A stretch of 64,000 nucleotides of DNA from Neoconidiobolus thromboides FSU 785 (taxonomy: Eukaryota; Entomophthoromycota; Entomophthoromycetes; Entomophthorales; Neoconidiobolaceae). The notes beneath the pieces were generated by a model that ran no database searches, had not been told where the DNA came from, and saw nothing but the letters and a program-made list of their open reading frames with translations. Shown piece by piece: positions 25,632 through 37,535 of this stretch (position 1 is its first letter; each line of letters opens with the position of its first letter). Location of the stretch: NCBI GenBank assembly GCA_025603075.1, contig MU626306.1, positions 57,929-121,928 of the forward strand, written 5' to 3'. The translations under genes and the position numbers were made by a program.

Positions 25632-26537
25632 TTTAGTTTATTTTTTAAATAAAATATTATTTTTTTGCCTTTTATTTATGCTGTTTTTTATAACTCTTTT
25701 ACTTTTATTAATATAACTCGGATAATAAATATTTTAAAATAGCAAGTTTTTATTGCTAAAACTTATGGTACCTCAAATGGCTTATCATGTGTATTGCATT
25801 TGGTAAAGTTGATACTGTTATTTACTTGTTTTTAACTATTTAATTTTTTATAATCCGAGCAAGATATCATAACATTTCATTCAGCTTATTATTTAATATA
25901 TTATCGATAAAATTACTTTACGTTAGGTAATTTTATGTATATTACATATTATTTAAAATTTGGTAAGAACTTTAAATTTAATAAAATGTCAAAATATAAG
26001 AGCTGGTGACTAAAAATGGTGACACCTATTGCTATATCAATGGGTTATTTTAGACACCATATATTTGGGAATGAAAATACTACTATTTTAAATGATTTAT
26101 TAGTTAAGTTGTTTAAACAAAAACGCTACAAAATAATCTCTATGTGTAAATAGGTAATAAGCCAAAAGTTAAAATCTCTTTTATAGAAGTGTCGGATTTT
26201 GTATAGAAATGGTTCAAAGAAAGTAGAAGACTATCTATAATTTACATATATAGTAGTATAGCTCATGTTTCAAAATATATAAGTATAATATACTGCTAAA
26301 AATTATAAGCATATATATTTTAATAAAATTAGAAGGTACGATTTAATTAATGTAAAAATTAATGCTAGGCTAAAAAGTAAGTTCGTGATGCAAATAGCCA
26401 AAAATTATTTGACTAAAAATAAATTTCATAAAGCTAATATATTAGATCGCATATTTAAATCATCTCAGTTCAATAAAATACTCATTTGTTTGAGTTTGGG
26501 GATATTACAAAGAAGGTTAATAATGTATCATGTGTTA

Positions 26538-26777
26538 TCTTGATTGATATCCCCAGTCATTTATATCTCAATGTTTTTTGAAGGTCTTATAATTTTTACT
26601 GTTGCACTTAAGACCAAGACACTATCATAGAGCCATAATTCTTTCAATGTTATTACAGCAAATTTCTCTATGGTTTAAGCCATTTTTACATTATAAATCA
26701 CAATAATCATGGCTTTAATCAGAACATTCATATTTACGAAGTTGAACGCTTATAGGAGCAGTCTACAGAAAATTAAT
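26538..26777 (-). pseudogene. Relic of a 10-cysteine secreted protein gene
   Basis: Reading the minus strand, the sequence aligns end to end with the two intact neighbours (QLRKYEC, HDYC, CKNG, ICCN, IERIMAL, CLGLKCN, NYKTFKK, then DWGYQS) but the start codon has become ATT, the signal-peptide Trp is a stop, and several further in-frame stops and lost cysteines are present. Its flank also resembles the flank of copy A, so it arose by tandem duplication and then decayed. Confidence 0.8.
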
Positions 26778-28074
26778 TTTAACTGTTTAAATAAAACAAT
26801 CATTGTTTCTTTCTTATTTATACTGTTTTTTTCTAGCAATCCTTTTTTCTTTTGTTACAGCTTGAATAATAAAACATTTAGATAATGGCATTTTTATTAC
26901 CAATCTTACAGTATCTCAAATGATTCCTTATGTACGTTAGCCTTGATAATGTTGTTATCATTAAGTTGTCTAGTTTTAGCTATTTCAATTGCTTAAAATC
27001 TAAGGTATTATAATGCTTCATCCTGCTTACTATCCAATTTCTTATTGATAAAGTTACTTTATATTGGGTAATTTGAACAAGTTGTTAAGCTTGTATAGAT
27101 AAAAATTTCAGTTTAATTTAGGCTCAAGTTTATAAAATTTATATGTAACGTTTTTTCGTTATTTCGACCATTTTTTATCCAGCATAGATTTAAAAAAATT
27201 AATAGTCAAAGCTAAACAACATATATATATGACTTATTTCAACTCTAACAAACAATGTATCATTTTTAAAATACGGGCACTTCAATTTAAATATACTATT
27301 TTTTGACAGTACTTAAGACTAAAGATAAGAACCAGGCTTTAAAAGAATCGGTCATACAAATTATCAGCTGTTTTTACAGCCGCTAAACTTTTGCACTCAA
27401 ACTAACACAGATGTGTTTGTACTTGATTTGGGATATTTTGAAGAAACTCAAGATTGGAAAAAAGTTGAACTTCGGATTTAAATTAACACATTTTATGCAT
27501 AATCTAAATAGTTTCAAGTTTAGTAAGAACTTTATATTGAACCTAAATCAACAACTATTTAAATAAGTTATTAAATACTATCGACATTATTTTTGCATAT
27601 AACAGGCTATTCCAACTATTTTATTATTAAGTTATTTTTAGTTTTTTGTACTAATGTTACACATAGTATAACTGATTAAAGAATTGTCAATGTTTTAATA
27701 TAATATCTGAACAGTAAAAAATAAAAAATAAACAAATAAAAAATAGTTGTACTCTTATCAGCTATATAGTGAATCGCCTGACAATTACAAGTTAGAGAGG
27801 AAAATATGTCTTTAAATATATCTTTGATTAAGCGTATCATGGATAAAAATCTTAGTTTATTTCATTTGCAGTTCAACTTATTTCAAACTATTAAAAGCTT
27901 GGTTATCAATTTAAATTAACAAATAATAATCAATTAGATAGCATATTTTTATTGTAATTGATGTATATTAAAAGCTACTCGACATATCATAAGGTTGCCA
28001 ACAAAATTATTATATTATAAACACTTTATTCTTCAAACTAATATATTAAAATTGATAAAAATATAAAAAAGTAG

Positions 28075-28082
28075 TATAAATA
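28075..28082 (+). promoter_or_regulatory. TATA box of secreted protein copy B
   Basis: TATAAATA, 35-42 bp before the start codon at 28117, within an otherwise A-rich leader. Confidence 0.5.
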
Positions 28083-28116
28083 GAGTAAAAAGATATACAT
28101 ATTTAAATTAAATAAA

Positions 28117-28377
28117 ATGAAATTTTTGTGGACTATTATTGCAATTGCTCTTGTTGTTAGTGCTGAATCCAGCAAACGTGAATGTGCTGATCATAGCATT
28201 GATTGTTGTGGCTTAAAATGCACTGATCAATCTGCCAGCGAAAAATGTTGTGATAAAGTTGAAGGAATTATGGCCCCACAATGGTGTCTTGGTCTTAAAC
28301 GTAATGGTAATAAGTACAAAACATTTAAAAGATGCTGCATCAAATCAGGTTGGGAAACCAACCAAGATTGTTCATAA
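28117..28377 (+). CDS. Small secreted 10-cysteine protein (copy B)
   Basis: 86 aa, single exon, in the opposite orientation to copy A. The signal peptide is about residues 1-16 (MKFLWTIIAIALVVSA). The ten cysteines are spaced C-x6-CC-x3-C-x8-CC-x11-C-x15-CC-x10-C-S, one residue shorter than copy A in a single loop. Signal peptide, REC-ADHS start and GIMAP-WCLGLKRNG core are shared, so the two are clear paralogues. Function unknown; secreted by inference. Confidence 0.82.
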   Translation: MKFLWTIIAIALVVSAESSKRECADHSIDCCGLKCTDQSASEKCCDKVEGIMAPQWCLGLKRNGNKYKTFKRCCIKSGWETNQDCS

Positions 28378-28718
28378 TCTATGTTCTTTCGAAATAAAAC
28401 TGATCCAACTTTATATTTGTATTGAATACTTTATAGTGATCTCACATTTTAAATTTAAAAATATTAAACTAAAGTATAGATAATAGTTTTATTGAAATTT
28501 TCGAAACTAATATGTATACGCTTGAAGTTTAAAAATTAAATAAATTTTTCAATTCAGATATTATTAAATAATATGCTACTTTGGGTTTTGAAAAGCAAAC
28601 TTGTCCTTTTGAATTTTAAAAAGATGATAATGATAAATTGTTATAATATTTTCGTTAATTTCATGATTTATTTTTATTAATTTTAATTTAAGCCTGCTGC
28701 AACACTCATCATAAAATT

Positions 28719-28826
28719 TATATTATGAGGTGTTCTCTAGATTTCATTACCTTTTCTATTTTTTAAGCAATATTGAGCGGAAAAAATGCTAACAAATTTC
28801 TTGAACAGAGAGACATCCCCTTATGG
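28719..28826 (-). mobile_element. Foldback MITE copy 8 (diverged)
   Basis: Reverse orientation. Ends ATTATGAGGTGT and CATCCCCTTAT; the centre has changed from AAGCGCTATTTGAG to AAGCAATATTGAG. Confidence 0.7.
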
Positions 28827-28999
28827 ATTTATCAAGTGATGTTTGATTGATTCAGAGTTAATAAGGTTATATTAATGATTAATTTTTAATATTTAATTTT
28901 TAACAAGAGGTAAAAAAACATCATCATTTAGCTTCTAATCTTAGAGCTATTAAATTAAATATAAAAAATAGATTTATTAAAATAAAATAAAACAAGATA

Positions 29000-31337
29000 T
29001 TAATTATTCTCAGATAAATTAGAAGATTTAAATCCCATCCAATCCTTGATTACATTAGTTCCAAGTATAGAATTCCTAGCTCTACTTTTCAAAAAAGAGC
29101 CCACTCCATCCACTACATCACCCACCATGGAAGATACTGAAGCTGGTCTAGTATCACTTACCCTTTCTTCCAATTTAATTTTACTTAATTCTCTTGGATT
29201 ACCATCATCATATAAAGAATACTTGGGATCTAATAAACATTCTCTTGCTTTTTTCAACCCTTCAATAGACTAAACTCATGTAAATTTAAATTACATATTT
29301 AAAATTTAAAATTTAGACATACTTTTTCATAAAACTCAATATGCTGTTCAATAAAATCAATATTCATAGTATGGAAATCACGAACTTTTTCATCATGGAT
29401 TCTGTTAATTTCTGCTAAAGTAACATTATAAACAGTATCACATCTTGACTTTATAAGCTCTATATCAACGTCCTATTTTTACATTTTAACAAATACTGAC
29501 ATCTGTTTTATTACTAAATACCTGTAGCTCTTCATTGGATATATCTTTACTCCTGTTAAGCGCTATGTTATGCATTTCAATCAATGACTAAAAAATTAAT
29601 TAATAAATAAATTGATTGGTAATCGATTACTGAACATGAAGCACTAGCGTTCGAATATTCTTTCAAAAGGTCAATAGATGAAGTAAATGTTTTATTGGTC
29701 TAAGGAAACAAAATTAGTTGGTAATATTATTGATTAATTAATAACGAACATATTCATCATAAGTATCTGAAATTGATTGCATACATTCTGCCATTTCCTG
29801 CAAGCCTTTTGTTAGTTTAAGGCAATCTAATTTTTAATGTCTTAATTGGTTTATAGCTTTTTAAAAATTTTATTTACCTTTGCAATTTTCTTTAAAACAC
29901 CATACTTTTTCCTCATTAATACAATCTGGAGTAACATTATCTCCCAGTCCAGAGATGAGCCTTAAAATACTAAAACTAAATTTACGAAACTGATTCCCCG
30001 CCTCTAGAATGTTATAATAAATATGTTATTTAATTATTAGTAAAACTAATTATTATATACCATTTAAATGATCTCTGAATCCTTGAATAGATTCATTACA
30101 TCGTGGTAGTAATTTTTCGATACTTTTTACATGATTTGAAAATCTAAGAACTAAATCCTCCTCTCTAATTTTTTAAATATAAAATCAATTTAAATAATAA
30201 ATAGTAGTTACCCATCTTCATCAACATTAAATTCTGGATGATAAACATTTTGAAAGAAATTTAGTGCTTGGGTTTTACTTTCATCACTTAATTTTTTTTC
30301 TTCAGATAGCCATTCCTAGTTAATGCAATTAAGTATGTATCAATTATATAGCCAGATATAGTTACTTCTTCTGACGTGCAGCTTAAGAAATGAACAAATA
30401 ACTCAGAATATCGGATGACTTGGTGTCTGGCTAACCTATTTATATATCTTTCTAACTGCCTTCTTCTTCTCTCAATAAACTCATGGCTAAACCTTCCTGT
30501 TTTTTCTTATTTTTATTCACTTAATATAAACAATCAAATTACCAGTAAACTGCTTCTCTGGTAACGTTGGTAAAACCAAAGCTCTAAATTTTGCTGACAA
30601 ACGCTCATGAAGCCATTCAAACTGGCTGAATCTTCTTTCAACAGTCACTTCTATGTCGTTATCAAACTAAAATATTATACATTTAATTATATATTTGAGA
30701 TTTAAACTTACAGTAGATGTTAAAAGGAAAGTCGTATATTCTTTAAGAGTGTCTTTAGTTGTTTTAGTAACAGGCGAATGGACAAACACAGAAAAAAGAC
30801 TTGTTTTCATCTGCCAATATGGGCCATGTTCAATAAAATGTTTCTCAATATCCTCCTTTAAATCTTTATCAGGGATTACTTCCTCATTTTCTTTTCCTAA
30901 TAAATAGTCATCTATGCCGTTATTTATAAACCATGAAAATTTTTTTATAGGTTTATATCCAAATATGCTATTCCTATCTTCATTTCCAACTTTTTTTTGC
31001 TCCTTAAAATAAAACTATTAACGGTTTATTTTTTCGTCTTTTATGTCCTTACTTTAACATATGCTATTGGTATGATTCCAAGAATTTGATTAACTTTAGC
31101 TAAATGCCATCCTTCTATAATATCCCTTTTAATCAATTTTAACTTATCGTCTTTTTTAAAACTGAGTTCCCTTTCAACATCTATAGCTTCATAATCATAT
31201 AATGCTATAAGCTCTCCACCATCTTCTATCTCAGGTACAGTTAGATCAAAATCCTCGTATGGTAGTATTTCCGGTCTTTCCATATCTACTGGGGATCCAG
31301 TTAAGTCTTCCCTTTCATTTAATACAGTTTCGCTCAT
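29000..31337 (-). CDS. SH3-PX-BAR sorting nexin (SNX9/SNX18/SNX33-like)
   Basis: Membrane-remodelling protein of endocytosis. About twelve exons; the first five are 31337-31053, 31002-30712, 30666-30543, 30496-30366 and one from about 30316, and the last ends at 29000. Domains in order: N-terminal SH3 (LIALYDYEAIDVERELSF, GWHLAKV, GIIPIAYV), a short linker, a PX domain (VFVHSPVTKTTKDTLKEY, ERRFSQFEWLHERL, LPTLPEKQFTGRF) binding phosphoinositides, then a helical BAR domain with EWLSEEKKLSDES at its start, as in SNX9. The order SH3-PX-BAR is specific to the SNX9 subfamily, well known in animals. One donor reads GTTCGT, the only weak splice site. Its start is 272 bp from the divergent NDUFS5 start. 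Confidence 0.85.
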
Positions 31338-31608
31338 TAGTACAATAAATAAAATATCTAATTAATGCTTTATTACGTTTTTTATTTTGCCTCTTTTTGT
31401 GCCACCAATTAAAATTTTGCAGATTAATTAAAGTGTTTGTTTCAATTTTAGCAAAATCCATTAAATGTAGTAAAATTGTTAGAGTTGAATCGATTCCTAA
31501 TAAAATCAATTCTAAGATCCAATCAAATGAAACCTAATCTTATTTTTGATAATCTTAATCAACCAGATAAAGGTTTGTCTTATATTTAGCTTTTTATAAT
31601 ATTAAAAA

Positions 31609-31989
31609 ATGTCATCCGGTTTTGGACTTAATGGAGGTATGTAAAATAAAAGATAAGATAAATGATCCTAACTCGAATATAGGAAGATCCAGATGCTTCC
31701 CAATGTGGCAAGAAGTACACAAATGTTATGCAGTAAGTGATGATCCAAAGAGTTGTAAATTGCAGTTAGATGATTACTTTGAATGCCTTCATCATAATAA
31801 AGAGGTACTATTTTTTTATCATTTTTATCATTGCTAATTATATAGATCGCACGTGCAGAAGCTATTAAGAAGGAGGAAATCAAGCAATTAGAGGAACGTA
31901 AAAGACGTGAAAAAGAAGCAGCTAAACGTGGAGATAATGTTAAAAATGACGTTGTTCAACTTGATTTAGTTAAAGAAGAAAAAAAATGA
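31609..31989 (+). CDS. NDUFS5: NDUFS5-like complex I subunit (twin CX9C)
   Basis: Accessory subunit of mitochondrial NADH:ubiquinone oxidoreductase, on the intermembrane-space side. Three exons: 31609-31636, 31683-31804, 31846-31989; 97 aa, near the usual size. It begins MSSGFGLNGGRSRC and contains two CX9C motifs (CFPMWQEVHKC and CKLQLDDYFEC), whose disulphides are formed by the Mia40 import route. A charged Lys/Glu helix (EEIKQLEERKRREKEAA) follows, as in the family. Its presence indicates a respiring organism with complex I, which excludes complex-I-less yeasts and hydrogenosomal anaerobic fungi. It is divergent from the SH3-PX-BAR gene. Confidence 0.88.
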
Positions 31990-32472
31990 TCTTAAATTTA
32001 CTGATTTTATAATGAAAGGTTATTAAACTCTACTTTTTTAATTTTACATTGTTAATTTCGTTTATAATCTAACTTATATTTTATCTTTAGACTATTTTAA
32101 AATTATTTTAAGTTAATATTTAACAGTTATTGACATTAACTATAAGGAATAACATGATGCTTATTCCTGATATTAAATTAAACCTCATCGTTGCATTAAT
32201 AATCGGTATTTTAAAATATTTAATTTATAATCTAATAAGCCATAAATCGTTTACTCAATTCATATTATACATTGTTAGTTCAGTCATTTATCAATGTTTG
32301 TATTATAATCCATGGAAAAACAAAATATAAAAACTATAATTTTTATTTATTTAAAAATTAAATTACAATTAAAACAAATACCTATATTAAACAGTTAGGA
32401 TTAAGGATCAGTAAAAAAACATATTAACAATGGACATTAGTTTTAAAAACAGTTAGAAGAAAAAACCTTTAA
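31990..32472. other. Interval between NDUFS5 and tRNA-Thr
   Basis: Short AT-rich gap. A 58-codon frame from ATG 32154 to 32330 would encode a very hydrophobic peptide (LNLIVALIIGILKYLIYNLI) ending NPWKNKI. It has no recognisable relatives and could be chance in AT-rich DNA. Confidence 0.35.
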
Positions 32473-32544
32473 TGCCCGATAGCGGGATCGAACCACTGAT
32501 CTTCAGTTTACAAGACTGACGCCTTACCACTTGGCCAAACGGGC
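32473..32544 (-). tRNA. tRNA-Thr (anticodon TGT)
   Basis: 72 nt, intronless. On the minus strand it starts GCCCGTTTGGCCAAGTGG and ends CGATCCCGCTATCGGGCA (the final A is the discriminator base). The anticodon arm TCAGT-CTTGTAA-ACTGA shows anticodon TGT, reading ACA (Thr). The T arm has the TTCGATC loop. The acceptor stem pairs GCCCG with CGGGC but has one T-T mismatch at position 6-67. Internal A box (TGGCCAAGTGG) and B box (GGTTCGATCCC) are present. Confidence 0.93.
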
Positions 32545-32631
32545 TTGTTATCACTATGATAAAATAATATTAAAATTGCAATTTACCAATACTTATTGTT
32601 TAAGTTTGAAGTTTATTCAAAATTCGTAATT

Positions 32632-32957
32632 ATGTTTAACATACCAAATATTAGATTTACCCATTTGATATCAGCGTAATTTTAACCTTGTTATTTTAAT
32701 GAACAAAACTTAATCAAAATTAAAGTAAAGGAGATGCTATATTAGCTGCTTTTGCTGGAACAGTTGGATACCTCATCTATGATTCTAGACAGGAAAAGCT
32801 TGATCGACCAGATAATATCACATTGCTTCAACTACTTCAATATAAATGGAAGGACACTATAAATGCTAAGTTGGAAAAAGTTAAAGTGAAAAGTAATTCC
32901 TCTGAAGCCGATATAGACGAAAAGGAGTTTTTAAAGTTGGTGAATGAAAAGGAATAA
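32632..32957 (+). CDS. Small protein with one membrane segment, family unknown
   Basis: Two exons, 32632-32675 and 32726-32957, joined through a 50-nt GTAATT...AAAG intron that keeps frame; 91 aa. The short first exon gives MFNIPNIRFTHLISA, a weakly basic, amphipathic start; a hydrophobic stretch follows (AILAAFAGTVGYLIYD, about residues 18-33), then a charged helical tail ending LVNEKE. The shape resembles small subunits or assembly factors of the mitochondrial inner membrane, but I do not recognise a family and name none. The exon structure is my prediction. Confidence 0.55.
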
Positions 32958-33662
32958 AGAAATAAGATTTGGAGATACAATACAGGTACAATTTTCTTTT
33001 TTTACCATGTTGAATTAACAGGCCTATTGTGCATATGCTTTAATATAAATACCTAGAGCAGTAAGTTATGTTTTTAGCTTATATTGAGTGATTTTTTTTC
33101 AAATAGAGTTTGGTAGATTTGCTATTGTATTCAGCAAATTATTATTATTTTAGTTTTTGTAGTAAAATACAATAAAATTCTTATAACATTCGGCTGGTCA
33201 AAGTACAATGATTTTCTATCTAAATTTGAAAGAGTAGAGATTTTTGGTATTTTTAACTTATTTCAGAATATTTAATAAAGTGTTTTGTGTATAATTAAAA
33301 TCTAAAAGGCTAGTTACCTCGCTTTACTTGACATTTTTTAATAATAAAAATAAATTTTAATCTTTATCGTTGGTTCTGAGGCTACAAATCAAATATTATC
33401 TGCTATCAAAATATTTTTAAATCGATAATACATCCTTATATTTTATAAAGTTTATTATAAGTTTCAAATGCTTTATTATTCATGATAGGGATTTGTTAGC
33501 CCTAAGCAGTCTGTTAAAAAATCAAATTTGAATTAATATTTTTAAATTGGATATAAGGAGCGGATGCTAAATATTATGAATATGGCCCTGAAATCTCAAA
33601 TCATGATTCTTTACTTTAAAAATGCATAGATTACACCTCACTAATACATATTGCATATATAT
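32958..33662. other. Interval before the USP22/Ubp8 stop codon
   Basis: 700 bp of AT-rich DNA. No gene, repeat or RNA recognised. Confidence 0.5.
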
Positions 33663-35655
33663 TTAACAAGGAAGGGGCTCTGGGTCAGCTAAATAATAAC
33701 AGAGGTAGGCTTTATGATTAATGACGTCTTCATGCTCAACAATATCAACGTTATGATCATCAAATTTAAACCATTTTCCACCAAGCCGCATATAAGAAAT
33801 ATAATGCCCATTATCTAAGGATCCAATGTGATGCACAACGGCAAACAAAGTATAATTAAATAGACTCGATGTTTGAGTATTTTCTTTTGTTTCAGAAAAA
33901 GTTCCATTCCTTAAAAAGATTGGGAGCTTTGTAGCGTTAGCGACATAAGGAGTCATATCTAATTTTAATGGTAAGTGAATTTTAGTATTTACTTTGGATA
34001 AATTGGAAGGATCATGACTGTATCTCTTTAGCTGAAAGCTAAGTACAGGAGATAAAGTTTTAAATGTCATTTGTTTAGTAGCTTCGGTTTGAGCTTTACA
34101 TTTGCTACACTTATATGAATCTGCACTCAACGTTTCGGTATGAACATATCTATTTTATATTAATGAGTCTAAAATCTGTTTAAAAAAGCATACCCTCTTA
34201 AACAATCCTTTAATTCCAATTCAGGTACTTTCATTTTTTTCTCAGAACCTTCAGATGTATGAATCCTTCGTTTTTTGGGATTCTTTAAATCCAAAGCGTT
34301 ATCCAAGTATGGATCTCCTTTGTTAGAGATATAATTACAGGAGAGACAAGTAACTGAAGACTGTAATTCTCCACCAAATGTACGATGGACTGGGCAGATA
34401 CATGGCTTTTCAGTTGTACCAGGCTCAACGCCATGATGAGCTACTTCATCTAAAAAAATTAGCCTTTAACTCTGTAACAAATTGTTTCTATCACCTTCAT
34501 GTATTTTGTTTATCAATGCTATAAAAAATTCATGAGCATCCTGTTGTTCGTACCCAGCAAGATGCTTTGAGCTGTTCCAAATGCTTTTTAGCAGCGAAGT
34601 TATTATCATCGGTGAAGGGTTGTTTGAGTAATACTTTAAAATCATAAAATAAATACAGTTCATTTTTAAAATTTATAGTACCTGGATAATAAATCCACGG
34701 ATTGTACATGACATACAGCTTCTAGTTATACAGTCATTCCTATCCATTGATAAAAATATATCTGAGAATGTAGGATTATGTGTAATCATTTGTAGTATAC
34801 AATTTACAAAACATGTATTTCCTACATTTCGAATACCTCTCAAACCTTTTAATCAATTAATTAATTTTTGCTATTTTCGATTATTTCCTTACTTAAGCAT
34901 CTAGAGGATTCAAAGCACTCTTGAACAACTTCGATATCTGAAAGCTTTTTCCTTACCAATGCATTTATGTCATCGTATTGTTCTATATACTTTAACTAAG
35001 ATAACAAAAAGAATATATAAATTACCGTTTTTCAGCCTTTGTTTTAAGTTTGTGATTGCAGAACTTCTAAGGATTTCAATCACGTTATTTTCTAAAATAA
35101 CATCACAACAAAGACAAAAAAGGGTCAATCCTTGGTATTTAAGCCCTTAAAACCAAATAAATTTGATCATTAAATAAACCCTATAAAGTACCTAATACGT
35201 GCTTAGACTCTTTGCTATGTAACATAGAGTGTCTAGTACACTGAAGTACGTCACATTCCAGACAAGCTACACTTCTGTTTCGTACTGATCTACCACATGG
35301 TCCACATGATAAAGATGGAAACTAAAGACGTCAATAAAATAATGTTGGTGATATTAATGGTTACTTTTTTATCCAACTCAGTATAAAATGATAGTCGACT
35401 TATTGTTTTCCTATCTGGACCAGAACGTTTACTGCCTAAAATTTGAGCTAAATTTATTTACCTGCTACTATACATTGTATTACCTGTAATCCTTCTTAAA
35501 TTTAAAACTCCTTTAACTTTGGGTATATTCGCCTTTAAATAGAAAATTTGAACCATGTTTATAAACTTCATTTGTAATGGAGATAGTCCTCCATTTTCTT
35601 TTAGGTCAAGTCGCCCTAAATCAGATGACATGGTAATATGCGCGCACTTCGACAT
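33663..35655 (-). CDS. UBP8: SAGA deubiquitinase, USP22/Ubp8 type
   Basis: Cysteine protease that removes ubiquitin from histone H2B as part of the SAGA coactivator. Multi-exon on the minus strand; exon 1 is 35655-35469. An N-terminal ZnF-UBP domain spans several exons ([36 protein letters not shown]). The USP domain follows: Cys box [35 protein letters not shown], zinc-site cysteines ([12 protein letters not shown]), [10 protein letters not shown], and the His box [14 protein letters not shown] with [10 protein letters not shown]. The catalytic Cys, His and Asp are all visible. The HEFF and ZnF-UBP combination matches USP22/Ubp8 rather than other USPs. The last exon (33663 to about 34130) is the longest. 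Intron boundaries in the middle are approximate. Confidence 0.9.
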
Positions 35656-36137
35656 CTTTTAACAATTAAAAATAAAAATAAAATAGCAGTTCTAATGAGT
35701 TTATAGTAATACCACGTGACTAGATTCAAATTAAGTAAACTATAATTAGTAAATATCTTTTCCAGCAAATTGTATATTTTTTGAAGAAATTATTAATATC
35801 ATAAAAAAATATTGATTTGATTATAGCTCGGCTAAAGCTGATAGTGATATGCTTATAAGTATTTGAAAACATAGTATATGCTATTAGTTAATGCATATAA
35901 TATATGATACTAATTAACATTTTATTTAGTATGATAAAAATCTTAATAATATAAATTAATTATTTTAACAATAATTGATGATAATTATAATAGAATAATT
36001 GACAATCATTTAACAACTTTATTTCGTTATCAGTTTGTTAAGTTTGAAGTAAAGTCAATTTATAAAAAGTTGGTAATAGTGTAAATAAAACATAGCTATT
36101 TTTTATATTATAGATGCTGTTTTCATTTTAAATAATA

Positions 36138-36170
36138 TTAAACATTAAACATTAAACATTAAACATTAAT
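36138..36170. repeat. Heptamer microsatellite (ATTAAAC)n
   Basis: About four and a half head-to-tail copies of ATTAAAC followed by ATTAATT. A simple slippage repeat between genes. Confidence 0.8.
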
Positions 36171-37417
36171 TATTAAAGTATGTGACAAGTCTAGTTTCAT
36201 TATAAAAAATTATCATAGAAATTAACTTTTAATCTCAATAATAATTTTACATGACTAATAAATTGGTTATATATAATATACCATAATAGTTTATTATATT
36301 AAAACAATAGATTGTTTTTGAATATAAAATAAAAATCAATTCTTTCTAAATATTAAATTAAATCGTAAAGTCAACACAGTGAAATTATAAGTACTTTTTT
36401 TTAGAAAAAGCCATCTGATTTTTGGTTTTATCATAACAAATGCTTCTAACGTTTATTAAAAATACCTATCTGATATACAAATACTTCAAAAAACTATTAG
36501 TAGGGTTGGTATAAGATGTTATTCTCGAAAGTATATTTCTGTTTTTATAGTTTGAGAGGACAGTCTTTAATTGGCTAAGTAAATTGAAAAATTAGGTTTA
36601 AATCCCGAATTTTAGCTTAATTTAACAGTTTTGAAATTTATAAGTGTATTATGTTATGAAGATTCATTCAGTATAAACAACTTGATTGTTATATTATAAA
36701 TTATTATAATATTAACTATTAATTTCGGAGAAATAGAACCGTGTTATTACTAAATAAGCTGTCAAAAGAAATATTTTAATTAATGTAATTGCAATATTAT
36801 AAAAGCTTTATAAATCCATATTATTTTAAAATATTCTTATAAACCATTATTAATAATAATTAAAAATAAACGAATTGATGTAACATTCTTTTATTCCACT
36901 TAACAAACAGGAATGTTGTTATCCGCGCTATTTAGTGAACCCTATAGAAAAAGTTTATTTATAGGTCAGATGGTTTTTTAGGACTTTAAAGGCTAATTTG
37001 ACTGTAAATTATATTTCAAAACCTATCTAATTGAAAAAGATGATTGGATTAGATTCAATTTCGAAAAATAAAACATCTCCAATAGAACTCAAAAATATAT
37101 TTTTACAAATGAAGGTGGACGTACTTTCAAGTTACACTCCTTGATTGGCTTAGACTTAAATAGTTTACTCCAATTTTAGTCGAATATTGGAACTGAGTAC
37201 CCTTCTTCCTAATTAAAGTTTGCTAATTTTAACATCAAATTCTCCCACCCTGACTCAATTGGAAAAATAAAGGTAAACTAAGCCAATCATTTGACTTTAC
37301 ATCTAACCTTGCCCTAAAGTAATGGACGTAAGCAATTACCAAAAAAGGAATTCCTTCTATGGCTAAATATTTGTAAGTTAATGCATAATCATAGATGAAA
37401 AGCAGGTGGAAACAGAG

Positions 37418-37425
37418 TATATAAA
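37418..37425 (+). promoter_or_regulatory. TATA box of NAD-GDH
   Basis: TATATAAA about 115 bp before the start codon, followed by a T-rich leader. Position suggests a transcript start near 37450. Confidence 0.55.
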
Positions 37426-37535
37426 CAAGCGATTTTCAAGTTTATTTTAAAAAAAATACTGTTTTCTTTGTTGCTTACTCTTCAACTTTTTTTTTAGCAC
37501 TTTACAATCTTTGTCAATTCTAATTTAATTTTACA

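Larger units (their letters stand above)
35656..37535. other. Interval upstream of NAD-GDH
   Basis: 1.9 kb, strongly AT-rich. It contains a short tandem array of the 7-mer ATTAAAC at 36138-36170 and, at the right end, the GDH promoter with a TATA box. No genes recognised. Confidence 0.5.

Noticed and set aside
36138-36170. ATTAAAC array as a telomere-like repeat
   Set aside because: Too few copies and no G-rich strand; ordinary microsatellite.
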